From NCBI GenBank assembly GCA_964486825.1, contig CAZAQS010000132.1, positions 1-12,387 of the forward strand: a stretch of DNA of 12,387 bases, given 5' to 3'. Under the pieces are notes generated by a model. It did not search any database and was not told where the DNA came from. It saw nothing but the letters and a program-made list of their open reading frames with translations. Below are positions 6,396 through 12,387 of this stretch, piece after piece. How positions within the stretch are numbered: position 1 is the first letter of the stretch; every line of letters begins with the position of its first letter. Made by a program: the position numbers and the translations under genes. Source of the stretch: CAZAQS01 sp964486825. GTDB lineage: Bacteria > Chloroflexota > Anaerolineae > Anaerolineales > UBA4823.

Positions 6396-8642
6396 ATGGA
6401 AGAGATATCAATTAAACGGATTGGCGTGATGACGAGCGGCGGCGATGCTCAGGGCATGAACGCGGCTGTGCGGGCGGTGGTCCGGACGGGTCTCTTTCAT
6501 GGGCTGGATGTGTTCGCCATCTACGAAGGCTACCAGGGCATGGTCGAGGGCGGGAACCGGATCAAACAAATGGATTGGAACAGCGTAGGCGGCATCCTGC
6601 ACCGCGGCGGGACGGTGATTGGGACAGCTCGTTCTGAAGAGTTCCGCCAGCGAGATGGTCGACGTAAGGCAGCTTACAACCTTATCCAGAACGGGATCGA
6701 CGCCCTGGTGGTGATCGGCGGCGACGGTAGCCTGACCGGGGCGAACATCTTCCGCCAGGAATGGCCGGAGCTGCTTTCCGAGCTGGTCGAGCAGGGCGAT
6801 ATCACCCGCCAGACAGCCGCTGAGCACCCCTACCTGATGATCGTGGGCCTGGTTGGCTCGATCGACAATGACATGTACGGCACTGATATGACTATCGGAG
6901 CCGACACAGCCCTGCACCGCATTACCGAGGCCATCGATGCCTTGAGCAGCACGGCTGCCAGCCACCAGCGCACCTTTGTGGTCAAAGTGATGGGTAGGAA
7001 CTGCGGTTACCTGGCCCTGATGGGCGCCCTATCAGGTGGAGCAGATTGGGTGCTCATCCCGGAAAGCCCGCCGAAAGTGGACAACTGGGAACAGGTAATG
7101 AGCGAGCGGCTGCGGGCCGGCCGGGCTATCGGGCGGCGGGATACGATCGTCGTCCTGGCCGAAGGCGCCCATGACCGGCATGGAAATCCAATCGGCAGCA
7201 CGTACGTGGCGAATGTGTTGGAAAAAGAATTAGGGGAAGACGTGCGCACGACCGTCCTGGGTCATGTGCAGCGTGGCGGCTCCCCGAGCGCTTTCGACCG
7301 CAACCTGGGGACGCTGATGGGTTTTACGGCCGTTGAGACGCTATTGAACTCGCCCCCAGAAGCCGAGCCCCAACTGATCAGCCTGCGCGGCAACCGAATC
7401 ACGACCCTGCCGCTGATGTACTGTGTCGAGCAGACCCATGCGGTGGCAGAGGCAATCGCCGCCAAAGACTACGAGAAGGCCATGGACCTGCGCAGCGACA
7501 GCTTCCGGGAAGCCTTTCGCACGCTCCGGACGATCATCCGGGCCATGCCCCACACTCCACCACCGGAACATAAGCCCCTGCGGCTGGCAGTGCTCAACTC
7601 AGGCTCACCTGCGCCGGGGATGAACACGGTCGTGCGAGCTGCCGTTCGACTGGGCATCGACCGGGGGCACGAGATCCTGGGGGTACAGAATGGCTTCCAG
7701 GGCCTGATCGATGGCGAAATGGAAAGCATGCAATGGATGAGCGTGAACGGCTGGGCCTCGATGGGCGGGTCCGAGCTGGGCACTAACCGCAAGGTCATCA
7801 AAGGCAGCGACCTGTACGCCATCGCCCGTACGATCGAGGAGCATAGTATTCAGGGCATCCTGGTCATCGGCGGCTGGTCGGGGTACCAATCTGCTTACCA
7901 CATGTTGCAGGAGCGTGAAAACTTCCCGGCCTTCAATATCCCGGTGGTATGCCTGCCGGCAACGATCAACAATAACCTGCCCGGTAGTGAATTGAGCATC
8001 GGCGCGGATACAGCCCTCAATAGCATCGTAAGCGCTGTGGATAAGATCAAGCAATCCGCCGTCGCTACCCGGCGGGCTTTTGTGGTGGAGGTGATGGGAC
8101 GCTACTCGGGATACCTGGCTTTGATGAGCGGGCTGGCGACCGGCGCAGAACGCGTCTACCTGCATGAAGAAGGGGTCCGCCTGGAAGACCTGCAGAACGA
8201 CCTGCAGAACCTGATATACGGTTTCAGGCACGGAAAGCGCCTGGGCCTGATGATCCGGAATGAGTTCGCCAACCGAATCTACACTACCGCTTTCATGACC
8301 GCACTATTCGAAGAAGAAGGGGAAGACCTGTTCGATGTCCGCCAGGCCATCCTGGGACACCTGCAACAGGGCGGGGACCCAACGCCTTTCGACCGGATCC
8401 ACGCCTTCCGGCTGGCGGATAAATGCATCGATTACCTGATCGAGCAGGTCACCCAGGGATTGGCCAACAGCGCCTTTATAGGCTTGACCACCGGTAAGTT
8501 GGTGTTCCATAACCTGGAAGATTTCCCGAGAATGGCGGATGAGGTGTACCAGCGAGCCAAAGTACAATGGTGGATGGACCTACGGCCGATCGCCAAATTA
8601 CTGGCTCTTCCGGAGCCGCCTAAGGCGGACAAGCCGGTTTGA
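6396..8642 (+). CDS. pfkA: Tandem two-domain 6-phosphofructokinase of eukaryotic PFK-1 architecture
   Basis: 748 residues, about twice the usual bacterial length (near 320). PFK phosphorylates fructose 6-phosphate to the 1,6-bisphosphate, the committing step of glycolysis. The N-half (about 7-380) is intact: GGDAQGMN at 15-22, ATP loop GGDGS at 108-112, catalytic SIDND with Asp157, MGR at 199-201 and GHVQRGG with Arg293. Gly111 and Gly154 sit where ATP enzymes, not pyrophosphate enzymes, have glycine. The C-half (about 393-748) begins with SGSPAPGMN (GGD lost), has GGWSGY at 492-497, INNN with Asn525 at the catalytic Asp position, keeps MGR (567-569) and has QQGG (Gln658 for Arg). Animal PFK-1 shows the same degeneration, its C-half binding fructose 2,6-bisphosphate. 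The tail QWWMDLRPI also recalls muscle PFK (from memory). AAGGAG lies 12 bases upstream of the ATG. Confidence 0.95.
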   Translation: MEEISIKRIGVMTSGGDAQGMNAAVRAVVRTGLFHGLDVFAIYEGYQGMVEGGNRIKQMDWNSVGGILHRGGTVIGTARSEEFRQRDGRRKAAYNLIQNGIDALVVIGGDGSLTGANIFRQEWPELLSELVEQGDITRQTAAEHPYLMIVGLVGSIDNDMYGTDMTIGADTALHRITEAIDALSSTAASHQRTFVVKVMGRNCGYLALMGALSGGADWVLIPESPPKVDNWEQVMSERLRAGRAIGRRDTIVVLAEGAHDRHGNPIGSTYVANVLEKELGEDVRTTVLGHVQRGGSPSAFDRNLGTLMGFTAVETLLNSPPEAEPQLISLRGNRITTLPLMYCVEQTHAVAEAIAAKDYEKAMDLRSDSFREAFRTLRTIIRAMPHTPPPEHKPLRLAVLNSGSPAPGMNTVVRAAVRLGIDRGHEILGVQNGFQGLIDGEMESMQWMSVNGWASMGGSELGTNRKVIKGSDLYAIARTIEEHSIQGILVIGGWSGYQSAYHMLQERENFPAFNIPVVCLPATINNNLPGSELSIGADTALNSIVSAVDKIKQSAVATRRAFVVEVMGRYSGYLALMSGLATGAERVYLHEEGVRLEDLQNDLQNLIYGFRHGKRLGLMIRNEFANRIYTTAFMTALFEEEGEDLFDVRQAILGHLQQGGDPTPFDRIHAFRLADKCIDYLIEQVTQGLANSAFIGLTTGKLVFHNLEDFPRMADEVYQRAKVQWWMDLRPIAKLLALPEPPKADKPV

Positions 8643-8650
8643 ATTACCGG
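8611..8650. terminator. Two small hairpins between convergent pfkA and fetB
   Basis: CCGCC-TAA-GGCGG (8616-8628) lies in the last codons of pfkA, and CCGGT-N7-ACCGG (8634-8650) spans its stop codon. Only 22 bases separate the two convergent genes. Neither hairpin has a T-tract on either strand, so these are weak candidates for bidirectional 3'-end formation, perhaps with Rho or an RNase. Confidence 0.25.
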
Positions 8651-8664
8651 ATTGGCGAAAGCCA

Positions 8665-9444
8665 TCATCTCGGCGCTCTGCGCAGGATGAGCTGCTCGGC
8701 GGGCGAGAAAGCCCGGCTGCGGATCAGCAGGGTGGAGACCAGCGAGGTCAGCCCGGAAGCAGCAAAGATCATGGCAATGACAACGAATTGGTAAATGGCG
8801 GCATAGACGGGGTCAGCACCTGCCAGGATCATGCCCGCCATCACACCTGGGATCCATACGATGCCAAGGGAACGCAGGGAATCTACACGCGGGATCATAC
8901 TGGCGTGCACGGCTGCCCGTACATAAGGGGTTACGACGATTTTAGGGTCAGCCCCCAAGGCCAGTCCGGCTTCGATCTCCCCGGTATGCGCCTGGACCTC
9001 GCCTTTGAAGCGATCCAGCGCCAGGGCGTTCGAGTTCATGGCGTTTGCAATCAACATGCTCCCAATCGGGATAAGGGAAGTCATCTCGGACTCGATCACT
9101 CCCAGCGCCGTCATCACAGCGATCACCAGGCCCGAGCCCAGGCTGATGCCATACAAGGAGACCTTGAAAGCGTCCTGGATGCCTTTGGCGCGTCTGGCTG
9201 CGATCGTGGCAGCTGCCAGCATCATGGCTGCCAGGATTACCAGGCTGGTGATCCCAGGTCCTTGTAGCAGCAGGACCAGGATCGAGCCCACTGCCACAAT
9301 CTGCACCAAACCCCGCATCAAGGCCACGATGATCTCCCGCTCCATGTGGATGGCCTGGGTCCGTGCCAGCACGGTTACCCCCAGTACCAGGGCCGAGGCA
9401 ATCATGGCCTGTGTCAAACCCAACAGGATCTCCTGGCTTATCAT
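8665..9444 (-). CDS. fetB: FetB-type ABC transporter permease (iron export family, UPF0014)
   Basis: A 259-residue multi-pass membrane protein, about the length of E. coli FetB. Hydrophobic segments lie near residues 5-28, 39-61, 64-83, 94-114, 120-140, 195-211 and 215-240, so about six or seven membrane spans. Family motifs visible are PIGSMLIANAMNSNALALDR (125-144), ALGADP (159-164) and IPGVMAGMILAGADP (196-210), the last matching the LPGMMTGQILAG block of the family. In E. coli FetA-FetB exports iron and protects against peroxide stress; plant relatives (ALS3/STAR2) act in aluminium tolerance, so the substrate here is not certain. It begins at ATG 9444-9442, overlapping the fetA stop as ATGA, so it is translationally coupled to fetA. 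Its 3' end faces pfkA. Confidence 0.88.
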   Translation of the reverse strand: MISQEILLGLTQAMIASALVLGVTVLARTQAIHMEREIIVALMRGLVQIVAVGSILVLLLQGPGITSLVILAAMMLAAATIAARRAKGIQDAFKVSLYGISLGSGLVIAVMTALGVIESEMTSLIPIGSMLIANAMNSNALALDRFKGEVQAHTGEIEAGLALGADPKIVVTPYVRAAVHASMIPRVDSLRSLGIVWIPGVMAGMILAGADPVYAAIYQFVVIAMIFAASGLTSLVSTLLIRSRAFSPAEQLILRRAPR

Positions 9445-10139
9445 GCTACTACCTCCGCTACAGTTCCGAACTTTTCCATGCGCCCCTCCTTCATAAACAT
9501 CGCCTTGGAAGCCATGCGCTGGGCCTGTTCCATATCGTGGGTGACCATCAAGCAGGTCAGGCTCTGCTCCCGGAAGATCTTGACCAGCAACTCCTCCACG
9601 TCCCTTTCAGAACCGGGATCCAATGACGAGGTAGGCTCGTCTAATAGAAGGACCTTGGGTGAGTTCGCCAGGGTGCGAGCTACCGATACACGTTGGGCTT
9701 CCCCGCCGGATAAGTTGCTCACCTCCCGCCCGGCGTAGCCTGGCAAAGCCACCTGCTGGAGGAGCTGCTCGAGTTGCTCGTCGGAGATCGTCTCGCCCCG
9801 TTGCTGGGGCCCAAAGCGGATATTTTCAGCCACACTGCCCGGGAACAGGTATGGCTGCTGGAGGACCATGCCGATCTGCTGGCGGAGCTGGCGGGGCGGG
9901 ATGGTGCGATAGTCGACCCCTTCGAAGAAGACCGTGCCCTCACTAGGCTCATCCAAACGGTTCAACAGGCGCAGGAATGATGATTTTCCCGCCCCACTGG
10001 GTCCAACGATGGCGATTATGTCGCAGCAATGCACCTCAACCGAAACATTGTCCACCAGGCGGACCTCCTGGGCCACCCGGGTAAGCCGGTCGGTTTTCAA
10101 GATGGGCTGCGATTGAGGCGAGGCTTTATCGAGATCCAT
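9441..10139 (-). CDS. fetA: FetA-type ABC transporter ATP-binding subunit
   Basis: A 232-residue ATPase with all ABC motifs: Walker A GPSGAGKSS (46-54), Q-loop Gln94, signature LSGGEAQR (143-150), Walker B LLLDEP with Asp167 and Glu168, D-loop SSLD, and H-loop His201 in MVTHD. The ATG at 10139-10137 is preceded by GGAGGA at a 10-base distance (minus strand). The assignment as FetA rests mainly on its overlap with the fetB-type permease; the domain alone would fit many importers or exporters. No substrate-binding protein gene is adjacent, which fits an exporter rather than an importer. The first about 15 residues are polar and probably unstructured. A perfect TATAAT lies just upstream, so transcription probably starts within 20-30 bases of the ATG. 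Confidence 0.88.
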   Translation of the reverse strand: MDLDKASPQSQPILKTDRLTRVAQEVRLVDNVSVEVHCCDIIAIVGPSGAGKSSFLRLLNRLDEPSEGTVFFEGVDYRTIPPRQLRQQIGMVLQQPYLFPGSVAENIRFGPQQRGETISDEQLEQLLQQVALPGYAGREVSNLSGGEAQRVSVARTLANSPKVLLLDEPTSSLDPGSERDVEELLVKIFREQSLTCLMVTHDMEQAQRMASKAMFMKEGRMEKFGTVAEVVA

Positions 10140-10166
10140 ATGGGCAGTTTCCTCCAGTATGGGTAC

Positions 10167-10195
10167 ATTATAATCTTTTGCTGGAAGACAAAGAG
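10167..10195 (-). promoter_or_regulatory. Promoter of fetA-fetB
   Basis: On the minus strand 10172-10167 reads TATAAT, a perfect -10 box. The hexamer 17 bases further upstream (10195-10190, CTCTTT) is a poor -35 and lies inside the dyad at 10188-10201, which suggests that a bound activator or repressor controls it. The start of transcription would be near 10160, giving a leader of about 20 bases that includes the ribosome-binding site. Confidence 0.5.
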
Positions 10196-10201
10196 CTTTG
10201 T
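10188..10201. promoter_or_regulatory. 14-bp dyad ACAAAG-AG-CTTTGT, candidate operator
   Basis: Perfect 6-base half-sites separated by two bases, covering the -35 position of the fetA promoter. A third partial half-site, ACAAAC, follows at 10212-10217. It lies between the divergent fetA and S41 peptidase genes, so a bound regulator could affect both. It does not match the Fur box consensus in my reading. Confidence 0.4.
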
Positions 10202-10220
10202 GCGTCCTTTCACAAACTTC

Positions 10221-10247
10221 TTACGGACAGCCAGGCCATCCTATGAT
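10221..10247 (+). promoter_or_regulatory. Possible promoter of the S41 peptidase gene
   Basis: TATGAT at 10242-10247 matches five of six -10 consensus bases. TTACGG at 10221-10226 is a possible -35, but the spacing of 15 bases is short; TTCTTA at 10218-10223 gives 18. The transcript would start near 10254, leaving a leader of about 36 bases before the ATG at 10290. Confidence 0.35.
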
Positions 10248-10289
10248 AAACTTTGTTTTCTGTATCAGCATAAGCATAGCGGACAAGCA

Positions 10290-11459
10290 ATGAAAGAATT
10301 CAAACGCGCTTACCTTTGGACACTCCTGGCGGTGGCTCTCTTATTTGGGAGCTTCCTGGGCGGATTTGTAACCCACGGCTTTCTGTTGAGGATCGGCCGC
10401 CTGGGAGGTGAGTTCCCGCTGCTCCAACAAGCGCACTCTATCCTGAGCAACCACGCCTACTCAGACCTTCCGGAGAGCAGGCCTTTGCAATACGGCATGA
10501 TCCGCGGCATGCTGCAGGCTTACGGCGATCCATTCACAACCCTGCTGGAGCCAGTGCAGAGCGAGCTGGAAAGCCACTCCCTCCAAGGCCATTTCGGGGG
10601 CATCGGAGTACGCCTGGGGAACGACGCACAGGGATTCATCGTTCTCTTCCCGTTCCCGGAAGGCCCCGCAGCACAGGCGGGCGTGCTGGAAGGCGACCGG
10701 CTCATGGCAGTCGACGAGCTGGTCGTCAGCCTGGATACCCCGCTGGATACCATCCAGGCAGCCGTGCGCGGGCCGGTGGGGAAGGCGGTGGCATTGAAGC
10801 TGGGCCGCCCACCGGATTATTCGACGATCGAAGTGACCATCATGCGCCAGGAGATACCACTGCCTTCCGTCACCTGGCACCTGGAACCATCACAACCCCA
10901 GGTGGGGGTGGTGGAGATCAATATCATCGCTGCCAGCACACCGGGAGAGATCGAGAAAGCGGTCGCCGACCTACAAGGACGCGGAGCAAGCCATTTCATC
11001 ATCGACCTGCGGAATAACGGCGGCGGGCTTTTGTCAGCCGGAATGGATACTGCCCGCCTGTTCCTCGAAGATGGCGTGGTCATGCAGCAGCAGTACCGGG
11101 GAAAGGATGTGGAGACCTTCCGGGTACAGGTACCGGGGGCGCTGTCCGGCATCCCCCTGGCGGTGCTGGTCAACCAGAACACTGCCAGCGCGGCTGAGAT
11201 CATCGCCGGGGCGCTCCAGGCCCACGCGCGCGCCACACTGGTGGGGACCCCTACCTTCGGGAAAGACAGCATCCAGTTGATCTTCGAGCTACAGGACGGC
11301 TCCAGTATGCATGTCACGGCAGCCAAATGGTGGATCCCAGGTTTAGAACAGCCCGAAGGCGCCTCAGGATTGCAGCCAGACGTGCTGGTAGAAGCTGAGA
11401 ACCCGCATACTGAAGCGTACATCGAGGCCGCCATCCAGGCCTTACTCCAGGAGAAATGA
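10290..11459 (+). CDS. Membrane-anchored S41 family carboxy-terminal processing peptidase (CtpA-like)
   Basis: 389 residues from the ATG at 10290. The frame is open further upstream, but that part runs antisense over fetA and has no family match, so I reject a longer start. Residues about 8-29 are a hydrophobic signal anchor. A PDZ domain lies at about 95-175, with the HFGGIGVRLG entry and a GPAAQAGVLEGDRL carboxylate-loop region. The peptidase core follows, with FIIDLRNNGGG (236-246). Ser300 in NTASAAE and Lys325 in FGKDSIQ form the Ser-Lys dyad, 25 residues apart as in Tsp and CtpB. Such proteases trim the C-termini of exported or membrane proteins, often in envelope remodelling or signalling. 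The ribosome-binding site is weak. The next gene overlaps its stop at ATGA, so an envelope role is likely. Confidence 0.92.
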   Translation: MKEFKRAYLWTLLAVALLFGSFLGGFVTHGFLLRIGRLGGEFPLLQQAHSILSNHAYSDLPESRPLQYGMIRGMLQAYGDPFTTLLEPVQSELESHSLQGHFGGIGVRLGNDAQGFIVLFPFPEGPAAQAGVLEGDRLMAVDELVVSLDTPLDTIQAAVRGPVGKAVALKLGRPPDYSTIEVTIMRQEIPLPSVTWHLEPSQPQVGVVEINIIAASTPGEIEKAVADLQGRGASHFIIDLRNNGGGLLSAGMDTARLFLEDGVVMQQQYRGKDVETFRVQVPGALSGIPLAVLVNQNTASAAEIIAGALQAHARATLVGTPTFGKDSIQLIFELQDGSSMHVTAAKWWIPGLEQPEGASGLQPDVLVEAENPHTEAYIEAAIQALLQEK

Positions 11460-12387
11460 GCTCCAAGCTTATGAAAAAGAATAGATACCCTGCTTATCCC
11501 GTCCAGAACCAGCCCTACATAGACCCGTTTGCGGATACTCGCCCGCATGCCCGCTACGACCCGCTGGCCGAGTCGCGCTATCGCGAGATCCTGGCGCCAC
11601 GCCGGCGACGCAGAAGCCCATTTGCCTGCGGATGCCTTTTCACCACCCTCGGCGGGCTGTTCCTGCTGATCCTGGTCGCCTACCTGGTCCTGCCTATCCG
11701 CACGAATATCCTGGTGATGGGCATCGACGCCCGCCCGAACGAGGCCGACTACGGCCGGACGGATACGCTGATCCTGACCACGCTGGTCCCTTATCGACTA
11801 TACGCAGGGGCTCTGTCGATCCCAAGAGACCTGTGGGTGAACGTGCCCGATTACGGCGAAAACCGGATCAACACGGCCCATTTCTACGCAGAGCTCAACC
11901 AGAGCGGCAGCGGCCCGCAGGGGGCGATGCAGGCCGTGCGCCAGAACTTCGGCGTGGATGTAGACCACTATGTTCGGGTGCGTTTCGACGGTTTCCAATA
12001 CATGGTGGATGCTTTAGGAGGGGTGGATGTGGATCTGCCCACCGATATGTCCGGCTACCCTGCCGGGCGCCATCGCATGGACGGTCAGCAAGCCCTGGCG
12101 CTGGTGCGTGACCGCTCGGGGTCGGATGACTTCTTCCGAATGGAGCGCGGACAAATCTTCCTCAAGTCTGTTTGGAGAGGCATGCTGTCCGTGAATGGCA
12201 TTCGCAGCTTGCCGGACGTGATCAGAACGCTACCTGCTGTTGTGGATACGAATATCCCGGTCTGGCAATGGCCGCGTATCGGGCTGGCGCTGTTGGTGAT
12301 CGGGCCGGACAAGGTCGACTCGCGCACCATCAACCGGGAAATGGTCAACCCGTTTACAACAGTGGGCGGCGCGAACGTGCTGGGACC
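11456..12387 (+). CDS. LytR-CpsA-Psr (LCP) family protein, cut by the right edge
   Basis: At least 310 residues, without a stop in the window. LCP proteins sit on the outer face of the membrane and transfer undecaprenyl-linked glycopolymers onto peptidoglycan or similar acceptors. A long cytoplasmic N-terminus rich in Arg, Pro and Tyr precedes one hydrophobic segment at about residues 60-80. The LCP core follows: LVMGID, RTDTLIL, SIPRDLW with Arg124, RINTAH, HYVRVRFDGF, VDALGGVDVDLP, and the Arg/Asp-rich end block VRDRSGSDDFFRMERGQ. These are the phosphate-binding arginines and acidic residues of the family. ATG at 11456 overlaps the peptidase stop; ATG at 11471 in the same frame is an alternative, and neither has an ideally spaced ribosome-binding site (AGGAG at 11449-11453). 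The C-terminus is missing, so any extra domain such as LytR_C cannot be judged. Confidence 0.9.
   Translation, partial: MSSKLMKKNRYPAYPVQNQPYIDPFADTRPHARYDPLAESRYREILAPRRRRRSPFACGCLFTTLGGLFLLILVAYLVLPIRTNILVMGIDARPNEADYGRTDTLILTTLVPYRLYAGALSIPRDLWVNVPDYGENRINTAHFYAELNQSGSGPQGAMQAVRQNFGVDVDHYVRVRFDGFQYMVDALGGVDVDLPTDMSGYPAGRHRMDGQQALALVRDRSGSDDFFRMERGQIFLKSVWRGMLSVNGIRSLPDVIRTLPAVVDTNIPVWQWPRIGLALLVIGPDKVDSRTINREMVNPFTTVGGANVLG

Noticed and set aside
7480..7575. Possible frameshift or gene junction between the two PFK halves
   Set aside because: The reading frame is continuous through a Pro-rich linker (about residues 384-394), and both halves keep coherent PFK sequence, so it is a true fusion.
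8539..9267. Plus-strand open frame of 242 codons over the end of pfkA and fetB
   Set aside because: Low-complexity shadow of two well-supported genes; no domain, no ribosome-binding site.
10169..10174. Plus-strand TATAAT as promoter for the S41 peptidase
   Set aside because: It is the other strand of the palindromic ATTATAAT; no -35 is found at the right distance on the plus strand, and the minus-strand reading fits fetA closely.
10029..10289. N-terminal extension of the S41 peptidase frame by 87 codons
   Set aside because: The first part is antisense to the fetA start region, and the extension would precede the signal anchor; the ATG at 10290 gives a normal membrane-anchored start downstream of the promoter candidates.

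Overview
The window looks like chromosomal DNA of a Chloroflexota bacterium, most likely of the Anaerolineae type. This is an inference from a GC-rich composition, a TTG-initiated trigger factor with an acidic tail, the N-terminal sequence of the cyclase-like gene at the left edge, and a membrane-anchored FG-GAP propeller. No marker such as rRNA is present to prove it. Eleven protein genes cover most of the sequence, two of them cut by the window edges. I see no tRNA, rRNA, CRISPR array, insertion sequence or prophage gene. The content is mostly housekeeping.

Left part (1-1765, all minus strand): the first 55 codons of a probable adenylate/guanylate cyclase-domain protein, a 339-bp non-coding gap with small repeats, then a 419-residue membrane-anchored protein whose outer part is seven FG-GAP/VCBS repeats, probably a seven-bladed calcium-binding propeller.

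Middle part (1766-8642, plus strand): a 413-bp divergent regulatory region with an extended -10 promoter and a structured leader feeds tig (trigger factor, TTG start) and clpP (protease subunit). Together they form a protein folding and turnover unit, without clpX directly behind. A compact hairpin terminator follows clpP. Next comes a closely spaced set: a HAD-IIA sugar-phosphatase-like gene, rlmN (23S rRNA/tRNA C2-adenosine methylase) and a 748-residue tandem phosphofructokinase. The last is the most striking gene here. It has the two-domain architecture of animal and fungal PFK-1, with a catalytic N-half and a C-half whose active-site residues are replaced.

Right part (8665-12387): convergent to pfkA lies the two-gene fetA-fetB unit (minus strand, ATGA overlap), an ABC system of the iron-export family. 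A 150-bp divergent promoter region with a 14-bp dyad separates it from a plus-strand pair, a membrane-anchored S41 carboxy-terminal processing peptidase and an LCP (LytR-CpsA-Psr) family protein. The pair's coding regions overlap at ATGA, and the LCP gene runs off the right edge. This last pair points to cell-envelope processing and polymer attachment.
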